Assembly: GCA_004794655.1 (NCBI GenBank)
Contig: SMMW01000596.1
Span: 558,001-622,000 of the forward strand
Length of the DNA: 64,000 bases
Reading direction: 5' to 3'
Source of the DNA: Marisa cornuarietis
Taxonomy: Eukaryota; Mollusca; Gastropoda; Architaenioglossa; Ampullariidae
Position 1 is the first letter of the stretch. The number at the start of each line of letters is the position of its first letter. The notes under the pieces are model-generated. The model saw only the letters and a program-made list of their open reading frames with translations, was not told where the DNA came from and made no database searches. This document shows, one piece after another, positions 1 through 13,389 of this stretch. The translations under genes and the position numbers were made by a program.

Positions 1-2633
1 CTGATCAACTCAAAATCCTGTGCTGGAATATTGACGGAGTACAAAGTAAGATGGATGATGCGGACTTTATCAGGTATGTGCAGGAGTTTGACATTGTGTG
101 TTTAGTAGAGACATTCGTAGAATGTGCCAACCAAATGAATGTAATTTGGCCGCAGGTCGATACATACATCTCACCAGCAATGAAGCTCTCACATCATGGC
201 CGAAGATCTGGTGGTCTGATTACTTTAATAAAGAGCTCAGAGATATGCTTCAAGCTGTAGAAGTATCCTACGATCACATGTTGGTATTCAGGCTGCGTAA
301 CTCATGGTATAGAGAATTAAAAGATGTGATTATCATATGTGCATATGTGCCTCCAGTAGGATGTGCCTATTACCAAACGAGTGGAACTGAGAGCCATATC
401 CAAGAGATTGAGGAATGCTTGGCAGACTTGATGGAGTCCTTTGACAATCCACACATTGTGTTGTGTGGGGATATGAATGCGAGGACATCTAATATGCAAA
501 TAATTGGTGATGTTAGAATAATGGAATGTATGGGTGACACACCTAGTAAGAGGGGTGAGTGTGTGGACAACATTCTGTACAATGGAAGGATGTCTGAGGA
601 TATGGAACTGAACGTGTTTTGACCTTTGTATCCTAAATGGTTCATGTAACAAAGAACACTCTAGCTCCTTTACCTTTATAGCAGAACAAGGTAAAAGTGT
701 AATAGGTTACTGTATTTCCTCTCAGGATGTCGCGTACAGGATTACAGATCTGGTCATTGGGGATAGAGTCCCCCCACATGCCATTACAATTTAAACTTCT
801 AGTACAAGAATCAGAAATATGTACCAAAGAAATAGAAGAAACTAAAAAAATTGTAGGGGATGAGGAGAAGGCGGCTAAGTTCCAAAGTAGTATTATATCT
901 GATTAATTTAAAGACTGCCTCAATGAGGCATATAATGCAGTTACAACTAGTATTGATGTAGCTACATGTATTATAAATGAAGCCTTAAGGAGGATTGCAG
1001 ATTGCATGACTAGGAATATAAGTTGTACGGCTGGGATAGTTCATTGTAGTGAGTGGTTTGACGAGGAATGTAAGCTGAAGAAAAGGCTGGTAAAGAAGAC
1101 TTTGAGAGTGTATAAGAAAAAGAAAACAGAGGAAAGAAGACTAGCATACTTTAAAGAAAGAAAATCCTATAAGCATTTACTGAAAGTGAAGGAACAGTTT
1201 TTTGCATGCTTGCAGGGGTTGAAGCAGGGCTGTGTGCTCAGCTCAATACTCTTCTCATTATTCATAAACTCTTTAGCCCAGGATATACTGTCCAATGGAA
1301 AGCACGGGGTCTCCTTATCACCGCACCAGGTGGAACTTTTCCTCTTGCTGTTTGCAGATGATTTGACACTTTTTTGCAGCCACTGTCACTGGCCTGCAAA
1401 ATCAGCTAAATACCCTGTACCAGGCAGCTCAGCGAATCTGTCTGAAGGTCAACCTAGATAAAACCAAGATAGTTGTCTTTCGTCAAAGGGGCTACCTAGC
1501 ATCTAGAGAGCAGTGGGTGTACGGAAGGAAAAACTGGAAATAGTCAATGCATACACATACCTGGGGTTGGGCTTCTCTACCATGCTTAGTGTTAACAATG
1601 CTGTGAGTGACTTAATTATAAGAGCCAAACAAGAGACCATCGAAATATTAAACACTATGAATAAGTTGAAATGCAACTCTGCAAAAATGTTTTTCAAACT
1701 GTTCGATGCACAGGTCATACCTATGCTATTGTATGCGTCTGAAATATGGGGTCTAAATAGAGTACCTGCAGTAGTAAAGGTCCACCTGTTTGCTTTCAAG
1801 AGGTTCTTAGGTGCCTCAGTGAAAGCATCGAATAGACTTGTATATGGGGAGACAGGCAGGTTTCCTTTGTATATTGTATCTGCCACCAAATGCATGAAAT
1901 TCTGGTTACGCCTGTTGAGATTACCAAGCACGAGGTACACTAGAAAGGCGTATGATATGCTTTACTCACTGGACAATCGGGGGTACGGGAGTTGGGTTTC
2001 CAAAATACGTGTGGGGCTGTCGTCTGCTGGGTTTGGTCATGTATGGCTGTTTCGGCAAGTCGGGAATGAAAAATTGTTTTTGAAGAAATTTAGAGATAGA
2101 ATGAAGGATATTTATTGTCGAGAATGGTATGCAGGTCTCCAAAATAGCTGGCAGTCTGAGTTTTACAACAGTTTCAAGAGCTGCCTAGAACGGGAAAAAT
2201 ATATTGACATTATAAACAAGACAAAAATAAGAAAGGCCTATGCACGCTTTAGAGTGAGGGTATCAGAAAAAAATAGCCATAGGAACCGTTTCTCACAATC
2301 CACAGTAGCCTTCCACTGCCCTTTCTGCCCAGGTTTGATAGAGGATGAAACGCATGTTTTGTGTGTGTGTGTGTGTCATGTTTATGTAAGTCTGAGAGAA
2401 AAATATTGTAAGACATTGAAGGTAAGAGCACATGTACTCTTTCAGTTATTCTCTAGCACCAGTGAGTCGGTAATTAGACAGTTGGGTCTTTACATATTCC
2501 TGATGTTAGAAAAACGTCGGTTGATAATGAGTTGATTAATGTGTGCTTTTAATAGTATACTCATGGATGTCATCTCCCCCTTGGAACGGGCTCATGGCCT
2601 ACCCAATAAACAGCTTCTTCTTCTTCTTCTCTT
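1..2633 (+). mobile_element. Decayed non-LTR retrotransposon (family A), cut by the window edge
   Basis: An endonuclease-like part (1-620) reads LKILCWNIDGVQSKMDD, IIICAYVPPV and IVLCGDMNAR, as in APE-type endonucleases. A shortened reverse transcriptase part (about 1010-1460) has GLKQGCVLSSILFSLFI and LLFADDLTLF, and a 340-codon C-terminal part (1513-2535) has PMLLYASEIWGL and a Cys/His cluster. Frame breaks, stops and a large deletion between the endonuclease and the RT core make it non-functional. The element ends in a TTC repeat near 2633. Related fragments lie on the minus strand near 21.9-22.8 kb and 62.97-63.19 kb. The clade is uncertain. Confidence 0.75.
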
Positions 2634-3115
2634 AATCCAGCCAGACAGCTACACTCATCGTCTGATGACTGTATCCTATTTCTGTCACCAGAACAACAAC
2701 ATATGGTCACTGGATTTTTGGTTACTGTGGAGCAAAACAATGCTGTTCTCTCCCTTTCCATATCCGCCACCTTCCTACAACTGAATCCTTCAAATGTGCA
2801 CAGAAAACATTACTCCTAACACAATCCACACAATGCTAGTCCTTTTCACCCTCCCCCATTCCGCTTTTACTACTTTTTTATCTTCTACTGCAGAATCACT
2901 ATTTTTTCTGTTCTTGTTAATTGGTGCCTCTTTGCGTTTTCTGTCTTTGTCTTCTGTTTGTCATCAGTACTGTTGTTTATTCTTCCGTCCCTCGCATTCT
3001 ATCCATTTAGTCCATGTATCATCCCTGTTTTAAGCGCTGAGAATGCTCTTTATGAGCGTGAATATGCGCTATATAAATCTTCATTTATTATTTTGATTAT
3101 TATTATTATTTTATA
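2634..3115 (+). mobile_element. L2-type non-LTR element, 3' end fragment
   Basis: It matches the 3' end of the longer L2 copy at 30-31.8 kb (opposite strand): the ACCAGAACAACAACATATGG segment, then a 3' UTR ending in GAATATGCGCTATATAAATC and a TTATT-rich tail. It is 5'-truncated and frame-broken. Confidence 0.75.
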
Positions 3116-3278
3116 AACAGACAAACGGGGCGGTAGAGTAACAGTAAGTAGAGTACACAGGCCGCCAGTTGGGAGACCCACTTAATGGAGAGTAGGATAG
3201 GTTTGATTGGCCCACCTTCATTATTACTGCGTCTCATCATGTTCATACTACGACTGGGCACAGAGGGAACAGTGTGTG

Positions 3279-3310
<32 letters not shown>

Positions 3311-5190
3311 TGCGTTTGTGCGCACGTACTCGCTCTGTGTGTGAAATATTGTTATATGTCAATTTTGCAGAAGTCAAATAATTTCTACGGATATATTGTG
3401 TATTCGGAATATTTACACAAAGTAAAGTGCAAAATAACTCTTCATGTTGTTGAGGGGAGGGGGGAAGAGTGGTGACGGATGCAGAGAAGTAACACGCCCC
3501 TTGTTCCTCGCTGTAAGCTCGGTATTGAAAGGTGCCTCGTACTTTGTGCAGTGGGCGGTCACAATACAGGGAGAGAGTGAGAACATAACACTCATTGTAA
3601 GGCCAAGACTCAGAAGATGACATACTCGACATGTACTTTAGACATCGATAAATAACCAAGCAAACATAGCACGTTCTACATAAGCTGAACCTGATAAGGA
3701 AAGCAGTTTAAATTGTCTAAAGCTCTATACACAGCACACACTATAGCACATGATATGCTCTGAATAGGCCTTTGACAAGGTAGTTAATTTACAAGATAGA
3801 CAAAGAGTCCCTGTCTAAGTGTTAGACACGGAAATGAATTATTTCAGTACATTATCGACCCCATTGCAGACTGCAAAGTAGAAGCCAGAACTTCATTAGT
3901 CCTAGATATGGTAGACAAACTTTGCATGACTTGTAAGGGTTTATTTATTCATCAACATTTTATGTTTGAGATTCTCGTGTTCATAGCATGACTCTTTGTT
4001 TACTTTTGACACATTATAAAGAGACGTATTTGACAAAGTATAAACAGAGGAACGAACGGACCATCAGCCAGCCAGCTAGTGACCCCTTGAAAAAGAATAT
4101 CATTAAAGCATTTAAGTTCAGTAATACAAGCAGAACCTATTATCAAATCCCATTTTTCAATATTTGTACAAATTTAGCTTCTCAGTAAAATGTATCTTTT
4201 GGCTTTCGGCTTTCAATAGACACATGTTGTTTTGTGTTGAATGTTAACAGAGCGCTGACCTCGTCTCACCACACGGTGCTGTGTACAAACACATTGAGAG
4301 AAGTCATGTGATTTGGAAAGAGGCGCATCGCAAAGCTTGAAGTGAACAGGAGCTAATACAATTTCCAGATACAACATTAATCAGATACACATGCAGCTCG
4401 CTAGAAAACCCGTACCAGGAAAAGGAAATACAGAAAACAAGAAGAAAAGACCGACTGAGAATGAGGCAAGAAGACAGCAAAGGATGAAACCTAATCGCAA
4501 AAAGGTTAGCAGCACACCCAGATACACACCCCGCGATAACAGTCAAAATAGTGGTGTCAGACAGAGCTGTCTCACCATCCCAATCCAATGACACCTAAAA
4601 AACTTACAGTACACGACAATGTCGTTGATATAATGATGACTCTCTGGAGTATGTATATTAGAGACTTCTCAGTCACGATGAAGATGCCATTCAAGATCTT
4701 TCTCTCTCTCTCTTTCTCTCGTGCGCGTTTTCTCTCTTTGTCTTTCGCTCCTGTTTCACGATGCTGTGGCATCTTCATTCACAAACCCAAGTACACGTTC
4801 AATCAGAGAAAGCGACAGACAGAAAGGTACATTTGCATGGATAGTGTCCTTTCAGTCTAAGACTTAATAACCAGACCCAGCACCTGGACAAGAAATCCGA
4901 GCCGGAACTGTTCATTGGATGCCAACTTTGCATTGTTTCAGTACGGATCTAAAACATCAAAAAAGTTTAAAATAAAGAATTTTGAAAACTTTTTTTGGTC
5001 ATGCACTGTAAAGGGCAAAATAATTTTTTCCTTCGGTCGCAGGAATTTTATTGATACATATAACTTTATAACTATGTGAGGGCCTCGAAATGTTTCAAGT
5101 TCCTTTACGCTTCTATATTTTTAATAAGGTATGTATGAAAGAAAATTTGGGACTTAACGAAAAAATTTGACCATTTTATTTTAAACTTTA

Positions 5191-5252
<62 letters not shown>

Positions 5253-6384
5253 TTTTTAATCGATTTTTTTCGTTTTACTTTGTGATTTTATTCCCTTCCT
5301 AAGGCAGTAAGGGAGACGACCTAAAGTTTACTAATCCTGGAGCAGCAGCTGTCTCCCCTAATACTGCCCATAAATTCTCATACAAAATTAAAACAAAGAA
5401 ATACTACTTGTGGACTGCTGGAAATAATTTAATTTTGCATTGACACCAGAAATTATCAACTGGTGAAAACTTTAGACCTATAAGACGATGGAATGTGGGA
5501 GAAAAATCTATTACAAAATCTGAATGTGACAGACAACAAGCAAGCATAGTGAGTTAAATAAAAGTAATAACGTGTATTCTCCTTATCTGGTTAAGTATTC
5601 AAGCTATGACGTGATTCGCGCCATGGTGGTGGTGGTGGTGGTGGTGGTGGTGGTTATCTTCATCATTATCACCATCATCATCATCCTGCAACCCATGCAG
5701 GATCGCGCGGCTGCCTTAACCTTGTCATCTAATAAAATGCTAAACTAGTAAACTAATTAACCACAAGAAACCAGCGAGTGCGCGCACATCAGTCTGCAAC
5801 ATGAAGAGAAAGCAAGAGGCCAGTACTTTACCAACTGACACGCCTCCCCCTCCATTTATGACTTCGGCAGGGCACATAATAGGTCGGTACATTCCAAAAT
5901 ACGTTGTTTCTATTTTTTATTCTCCGCAAAGTAGACCATCGTCGTCTGTGATTGAGATTTGGGTCTAGTGGGCGTATCAGCCATCTGGATCCGAAATGAG
6001 GCCCGTGCATAAACAGACTGTCACGCGTGCTGCCTGGGCTACAGGCTCATAACTAAAAGTGCAACGTGCAATCTATTTTACCTGGAGCTGCATTTTAAGA
6101 TCGGTCACAAAAAATTTGTTTAGTTTTTTAATGGTGTTTCTATAAGGTGTGGTCTTTGTCCTGTTCAAAAGACCCAAGTCAAGAAAATATGACCTAAGCA
6201 AATAGATGCCCAAAGGAGAAATTCACCTCGGTGCAACCCTATTACAGAGGGGTGACATGAGGCTAACAGTTAGCACAGCGAGGGTGGCCAAATCCCACCT
6301 GTCGCATGACTAATAGGGTTTTTTTAGGTAGTGGAAAAAAGGGGGCAAGACGACATAATTAACCGTCGCCGGCCAGCACTTCAC
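3116..6384. other. Upstream non-coding region with microsatellites
   Basis: I see no supported gene here. It holds a TG/TGCG repeat (about 3271-3315), a 56-base TG run (5193-5248) and a GGT run followed by ATC triplets (5624-5690). The remaining reading frames are short, without codon structure or recognisable domains. Confidence 0.6.
5193..5248. repeat. (TG)n microsatellite
   Basis: About 28 uninterrupted TG dinucleotides in the region upstream of the SRCR gene. Confidence 0.95.
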
Positions 6385-7330
<946 letters not shown>

Positions 7331-7595
7331 CCTGGTCTTGACACCGAATCTCGCACACAGAGAGATGCCAAGACCACGTTTACTACGAGATATCCCGATA
7401 CGCCTGCCTCGTCCAATGATAATGAGTGTTACAAGCGACACCAGATTAAAAGGGAAAGAGGGGGAGCAGAACACCGCACAAAGTGGGTTTTATCGACTTC
7501 GGTAACTTCAGCGAGCTGAAGAGAAGCTGTTTACATCAGATTTGATGACGAAGTGAAGAAAGTTTTAGAAGATTCAGAAAGGAAGGCAAGAAGTC

Positions 7596-7680
7596 ATGGG
7601 CAGGCTACTAACTGTGTTTCTCTGTGTGGTGCCGATGCTGCTTCTAACAGTCTGGCAAACAGAACAGGTCTCTGTTGGGC
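7596..7680 (+). CDS. Exon 1: signal peptide and start of the SRCR protein
   Basis: The ATG at 7596 has G at -3 and G at +4. It opens 28 codons with a basic start (MGR) and a hydrophobic core (LLTVFLCVVPMLLLTVW), a typical secretory signal peptide. The exon ends after one base of the next codon at donor GTGAGT (7681), so it is phase 1. This matches the phase 1 acceptor of exon 2 at 9610, which completes a Pro codon. The start is chosen because no other exon upstream of the SRCR array encodes a signal peptide. The 5' UTR boundary and promoter cannot be placed; sequence just upstream is a dispersed repeat. Confidence 0.8.
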
Positions 7681-8334
7681 GTGAGTGTCACTCAGTTTTA
7701 ACTTCAACGATTTGCTCTGTTTTCCTTGTTTCCCTCTCCAATTTTTTTCGTCCTTATTCTAGGTTACATGATGTTTAAATGTTACAGCTGTTACACAAAT
7801 TGTTTTTCCCTTCGATATATAAATAAATAAATGTAAGTTTCGTAAACGTTTTCAAGAACATGAAAAGAAATTGCAAACTATATTTTTAGAATTCTTGTTT
7901 ACTACTTTATAATTAAACTAACTTTTTTGCATATTTTTGTAATATCTTAAGATATCAAATAAGAAATCTTTTAGACAAGCGATTCTGTTTCGAAATACTT
8001 CACATAACTGTTCTAATAACTGTACTTTACATGGGCCTTATAAATACACAAGATATTGATGCAGCATTACAACATGTTATGTAATGTAGCGACATCTGTC
8101 AGGTCCAGACTCTATCATCAGTAGGACTTGGTAACCAGCACCGTTTTTTTCCGGACATGACCACAAAGCAGATGCGGGTTGTTTTTCTTTTGAAATCTCA
8201 GTGTGATCTCATTACACTTCCGTTCAAGAACCGATGTACCTTTCCTACACTCGTTCTTGTGGGAGAAAGTGCTGATGTGTCGAAACTCCTAAGTGTCTAA
8301 AGTCTCACTCTATTTGTAAATATATTGCCAATGT

Positions 8335-9330
8335 TTGGAAAACAAGTCTTGTATTAGACACGGCAAATGGAGGGACACTACGTGTAGAGGGAGTGGAGGC
8401 TGCATCTTCCTGGAAAGGTGCGGTATTCATATTTTTGTGGATTTGTTTGTACAAGTTGAATTTTTTCTGTATTTTTTAAAGATATGGATATGTATTAGCA
8501 ATTTGCATTACGAGGCCTGGCAGATGCCATAGAATATTTGAAGAATTGATGTTGTTTTATGAGTTAGTTGGAGTTGTTTTATTTTGTCTTGAAGTATGTT
8601 GTGGTCGCTCGACCCCGAGAGGCAGTGAAAGATATATTTTTTGGAAATTCCTAGATCATTAGTCTCCAGTGACTGTTTTCTTATATTCTAGTGTCTACAG
8701 TGGATAATGTTCCCAGGGACTGGAAGTAAGAGTATTGTCATTGTAAGCAGTGATTTAAGTGACTTTGTGCTGGACTTTAAACACGTACTTTAATTCTTTT
8801 AAAATATTTAAAAATTAGAGTGGGATAACTAATTAGTAACTTTTAGTATGTATTATTCGGAATAAGTTTTATTTCAATAAATTTCATAGAATTGTATTAA
8901 GTATTTCAACATATTTTGGTTTAATATCATTAAATGTATTGTTAGGAACATGGGTTACCACCCCTGATCGTTGGTGTAGCGAGGTTGTCGCCCTTGTGTA
9001 TTTTCTGTTATGAGGATGAATTGTCACCCCTGAATTGGATGTTGATATAGGGGGCGTTGTTTAGAAATTGGAAGAAGAAGCAGACGTGAGAGTCTGGTAC
9101 AAGGAAGAATTTATGAAAGAAGTTAGAATTGATGTTATGTGTGTGGAGAAATATTAACTGAGTGGAGAAATATGGAAACAGTGTTTGCAGGCGTGCTCTG
9201 CGAAGTCTGTGTGTGTCAGAGTGTGTTCCCCAATGTATTCAGGCTTGTTTTGTGTTGAAAAGAACACGCGAATGTCCAGGCGTCTACATGTACGCGAGTG
9301 TCTGTGACAGAGTGCAGGTCTAACCAACTT
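8335..9330 (+). repeat. Dispersed repeat X, copy 2, in intron 1, interrupted by a solo LTR
   Basis: The segments of copy 1 recur in the same order at 8335-8939 and resume at 9239. Between them lies a solo LTR with matching 6-base flanks. Exon 1 therefore sits between two direct copies of the same repeat. Confidence 0.7.
8940..9232 (+). mobile_element. Solo LTR related to the Gmr1-like element at 56-61 kb
   Basis: It begins TGTTAGGAACATG, ends CCCCA, and is flanked by ATGTAT on both sides (8934-8939 and 9233-9238). Its first roughly 230 bases match, on the opposite strand, the LTR that starts at 61053, including GGGGGCGTTGTTTAGAAATT and GAAGAAGCAGACGTGAGAGT. At 293 bases it is shorter than the 896-base LTR, so it is a related subfamily or a deleted copy. 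Confidence 0.72.
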
Positions 9331-9609
9331 CTTGCTTGCTTGACCCTATTTTCCATCATCCCAGTTTTTTTCCACATTATATCAGACGCTTTTATTCAAC
9401 ATAATTGAAAAACAATTTGTTGATTGACTTATTTCCGCTGTAAATTTTACTTCTTCTTTAAATCAGTTCCGATCAGATGAATCTCAAAATCAACTGTAGA
9501 ATACCGCTCGGTCAGTGTCTCCCCCTACCTCTACTGTTGCATTTGAAGAGAAGTTCCTTCTGTCTGCATTTCAACAGTCTAACAGAAAGATCTTACTTTT
9601 CTCTTTTAG

Positions 9610-9767
9610 CGATGGAGGTGAGGCTGGTGGATGGCGATACAAGGAGAGAAGGTCGTCTAGAGGTCAGGAAAGACAATGGTACCTGGGGCACAGTGTGTAA
9701 TAATTCTTGGACCACTGAAGCCTCAAATGTTGTCTGCGGGCAGCTGGGCCTCGGAGAACCGGGACAG
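9610..9767 (+). CDS. Exon 2: SRCR domain 1, first half
   Basis: The acceptor is a pyrimidine tract ending TTTTAG at 9609 and the donor is GTGATG at 9768. It reads VRLVDG, then GTWGTVC and NVVCGQLG, the canonical strands and first two cysteines of an SRCR domain. The exon ends in phase 0 and joins exon 3. Domain 1 is canonical and resembles domain 24 more than the 22 domains between them. Confidence 0.85.
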
Positions 9768-10128
9768 GTGATGGAGGGATAATTGTAAAATATGTTGCTC
9801 CGATGTTTGTATGTTTGAATCTCTAGACCAACTGCTTTCATCTCGTTTAAATAAGAGGTGCATGCCATGTTTGTTTGTCCTCAGAAGCCTACCGTCTGTG
9901 AAGTGCCTCGTGTTGTTTTAGCCTCATGTTACAAGAGTTCAATTGGCTATTGCAGGTTATTCAAGCGATTTCATTCAGCTATCACATACTTACACTGCAT
10001 ACTTACATCTCACGACACACACAGACCTGGAGATTAATCATGCATGGATCTAGGTGTTATATAACATTCAAACTCAAGAGTGGGAATGGTTGGTTTAATT
10101 GATCCATTTCACTGCCATATCGTTGCAG

Positions 10129-10294
10129 GCGGTGAGTGTGACAAGATACGGTGAGGGTAAAGGGTCAATATGGCTGGATGATGTTAACTGTACCGGCTCT
10201 GAGTCCAACCTAGGTCAGTGTAGCTCCCTGCCGTGGGGTGACCACAACTGTAGCCACAACGAGGACGTAGGAATCGTGTGTTACGAGTTTCCTG
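10129..10294 (+). CDS. Exon 3: SRCR domain 1, second half
   Basis: The acceptor is GTTGCAG at 10128 and the donor is GTATGT at 10295. It reads YGEGKGSIWLDDVNC, a Cys six residues past SESN, WGDHNC and DVGIVC. With exon 2 this gives the six group A cysteines. The second half is textbook SRCR. The exon starts in phase 0 and ends in phase 1. Confidence 0.87.
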
Positions 10295-10873
10295 GTATGT
10301 GTTACTCGTCTCGCTGCTTCACCTGGTGTCATCTACATTCTTCCCTTCCTTTTGTTTCTTTCTCTGGATCAACGTGATACACTACGACATATTTCAACAC
10401 CCAGCAACCCATTTAGCAAATGAAAAGTGACTTTATATCTTAGTATATTCTAAGGTTGTAGATATGAAGCGAGAGTGAGTCGCTTCCCCAGGGTAAGATC
10501 GGGAACTAAGGGGAAAGTGTCTTGTGTTCACTGTTACAATGCGATGGCCACATCTTGCGGACCCAGAGCCCCTTCGCCACCGCCTTATAATTATGGCTTC
10601 AGGAGTAAACCAACATCTGTCTGGACACAGCTTGATAGCTTTGGAAACAAGATGATTGTTTTTGAGTTTACCATGTTGCCCATGAGCAACGACTTACAAT
10701 CGTAAAAAAGGCCCCAAAGTGCGTTCCTATCATTCCGATAACAGCGAGTTGCACACACTACTAACACATGACAATGAGTAACTGTTTACACTCTCTTTTA
10801 CTTCGGCTCTAATGACTGTGCTCATGATGATGATGATGATATCAAAAAATTTCTTTAAATAAAATCTCAACAG

Positions 10874-11030
10874 CCTTCTCAGTGCGTCTTGTCAACGGCT
10901 CTACTAAGTCTGGGATGGTAGAAGTGCGCCACAGAGGGGTGTGGGGACTTGTCTGTGAAGACGGAAACTGGACTTACGCCGTGGCACGTGTTGTCTGCAA
11001 GGAACTAGGATTCTCTGGCGGGGGAATGAG
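10874..11030 (+). CDS. Exon 4: SRCR domain 2 (type b), first half
   Basis: It reads FSVRLVNG, GVWGLVC and ARVVCKELGF. The donor GTATCA at 11031 leaves AG (phase 2), which exon 5 completes to Arg. Two acceptors fit the same phase, at 10873 and six bases later at 10879 (CAG and TTCTCAG), so two residues at the start may be alternative. Confidence 0.82.
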
Positions 11031-11194
11031 GTATCAGCCATTTTTCTTTCTCGTGCAGTTATGTAAAATAAAACAATGACAATTTTTATTTACAGTCTGC
11101 TATTAAATTATACATACACAGGTTTTTGCCAAAAGTTGTTTAATGGTTCAATCAAAACCATGTTTAAAAGCTACCAAAATGGCGTACAGTGACA

Positions 11195-12640
11195 GAATAG
11201 TTCGGACCATGCTATTTTCAATGTTTAGTTTAGCAGCAAGTACCACAGCCTCTCGTACCAGACTTTATCGAAGGCCTTCTTGAATTGAATAAAGTTCTGG
11301 TACAGATGTTGAAAGTATTTTCTTATCAAGATGCAACTGTTAAAGATTTGTTTACCTTTGCTCCTACGGGCTTTAACCCGGCCTGTTCCTCTGCGAGCAT
11401 TTCCTCCGCCATCCGCGGAGGGCTGTTCTTTATCACCTTTAACACAACTTTATCTAGGTGACTTATCAGTCTTATCCTCTGGTAGTTCTGGCACTGCCTT
11501 AGTTTCCCCCTTTTCAGCAAAGGATTGACCAGTGATTGCGTCCGTTCTTGTCGCCGCTGCTGGGTATCCCAATTCTTATGACACAGATCAGTGAGTACCT
11601 TCACTGTCTCTTCCTGCCACATTTGAGCAGCTCTGCTAATATCACGGACCTTCATCTACAGGATGAGTGTCTCTCTTTGCACTACCATAGGAGTGAGAAA
11701 TTGTAACAAACTCTACAAACGTTAGGTTTTCACTTCCGTTTCCGATTTCAAAATGACGGGTTTTCCCAACGTCGAAGAAATTTTAGAAGTAATTAAGCAT
11801 TTCTGTCATAAGAACCTAGTTAAAGAAGAATGATTGCAAAAGCAACAGTATTATTAACTGTAAAATGTATTTTGGTTGTTTATAGAAAACGCATGTGGGT
11901 TTATCGTCAATTTTATCATATAAAAACATCGTCACAACAGATGCCATTGACTTGCTCTACTGCTAGTTAGTTAATTGTTGTTTTATGCCAAGTCAGCAAC
12001 TAAGGCTATCTCGACCACTAACAATTTTTTAAAAAGCATTGTTTTTGATTTTTTGGAAACAATTATATAGATTATTCTGTTACAAAAAGCCTATACTTTA
12101 AGAATTAATTTAATAAATACCACGTATGAAGGTCCGTGGTAGCACTGAGTTCACGACATTGCCATTTACTAGCAGACGACAATAGGCAAGTTCCCGGCTG
12201 CTAAGGTCGGTTGGTATTGTAAGCTATGATGGCGACGAGGATAGATGTTTACTTTTTGTTGAGGATAACGACATCTCGCTTTATTGGTATGACATCCACA
12301 ATTTGCACCTGTCCATTTTTTCGAATCCATTTCTGCAAACCACTGACCTTTATTAAAATTAAATGAAGGTCCGTGTCTCTTCGCAACAGCAAACCGGAAC
12401 CGGAAACACTTATCCAGTAGATGAAGATCCGTGGCTAATATGTTGTCGACCCGAGGGGATGCCCCACCCTGTAGGCTGCGTATGGCCCGTTTGACCTCCT
12501 CCCGTAAAACCTGCAGGTCAGCAGGGTTCATAACCACCTCGACATGAAGGGAGTTTGAATCTGTCATCATGCGGCCGTTGTTTAGGTCAGATCAGTACTC
12601 TGTCCACCGGTCTAGCACCGTCTTAACCAAGGAAACTACC
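11195..12640 (-). mobile_element. RTE-type reverse transcriptase fragment, split by a MITE
   Basis: The minus strand reads REEVKRAIRSLQGGASP (near 12.5 kb), then after the inserted element KVLTDLCHKNWDTQ, LRQCQNYQRIRLISH, EEMLAEEQAGLK and the FKKAFD block with frame breaks. The order matches the RT of RTE-clade non-LTR elements. Multiple stops and frameshifts; it lies in the intron of domain 2. Confidence 0.75.
11643..12433. mobile_element. 791-bp non-autonomous TIR element (MITE) with 8-bp target duplication
   Basis: The left end CACGGACCTTCATCTAC and the right end GTAGATGAAGATCCGTG are inverted copies (about 22 of 25 bases match). Both ends are flanked by GCTAATAT (11635-11642 and 12434-12441), an 8-base duplication as made by hAT and P type transposases. 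No transposase is encoded. Extra internal copies of the right-end motif lie at about 12127 and 12366. The insertion splits the RTE reading frame. Confidence 0.8.
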
Positions 12641-12926
12641 AGCGCTGTCTTCGATGACAGATGAATCTCGCTGATTTTTATTTGCCAGATTTTTTTGTAG
12701 AGTGATATCTACGACCTCACATGCCGATTTCGTATTTTATGCATGAATAAATGAAAAATGTTTACTGCTTGTATACGTGAATACGTGAAACAACTTTGAA
12801 TAGTTGAGTTGCTATGAAAAAGTCAAAAGCAAGAAGACATAATTTTGAATTTAAGAGAATAATGAATAAAAAATACTTTCAGTGGCATAAGCACACAAAG
12901 AGTTCATACTTCGTTTTCGTGTACAG

Positions 12927-13084
12927 GTTTCGTGGACCACAGACAGTTCAGTCTAATGCCAGCGTCTGGGTCAATGGTCTGAACTGCACAGGAAATGAAA
13001 CTAGCCTGGAGCAATGTGTCGGTGGACACTGGGGACAAGCTGAAAACTGTCAGAGACCGGCCCATGTTATGTGCTACTCAACAT
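12927..13084 (+). CDS. Exon 5: SRCR domain 2, second half, with probable GC donor
   Basis: The acceptor is TGTACAG at 12926, phase 2. It reads ASVWVNGLNC, ETSLEQC, AENC and HVMC. All GT donors nearby (for example 13089) end in phases 0 or 2, but the next domain needs phase 1. GCAAGT at 13085, the consensus of GC-AG introns, gives phase 1 and joins exon 6 in frame. The intron before this exon contains an RTE fragment and a MITE. Confidence 0.75.
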
Positions 13085-13389
13085 GCAAGTATACGTGTCT
13101 TAGACTTCTTCCTTTCTAACTTTATTCCTTCTTCCCTTTCCTTTATTTCCTTCATCTCGCGGTTCAACGCTCCCTTCAAACTCTTGCGTGTTAGGTGTTA
13201 CGCTATTCACTTTGGTGTTTAATTACTTAGTTTAAAGATTTGTAATACATTTAAAAAATATGTCGAATCATGGGCTATTATCCATACTGATGCTTTATTC
13301 ATGGCATAGTATCCATATTTATATTCAGCTCATTTCATGAATGCGTGATTTCTTAGACTTGAGAGGATATTTCATCTTACATGTTTCAG

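Noticed and set aside
9477..9782. Translation start at 9477 for the first SRCR exon
   Set aside because: The sequence up to 9609 is intronic with a strong acceptor, and exon 1 at 7596 supplies a signal peptide in the right phase.
13085..13120. Ordinary GT donors at 13089 or 13095 for exon 5
   Set aside because: Both leave phase 2, which does not fit the phase 1 acceptor of exon 6. The GC donor does.
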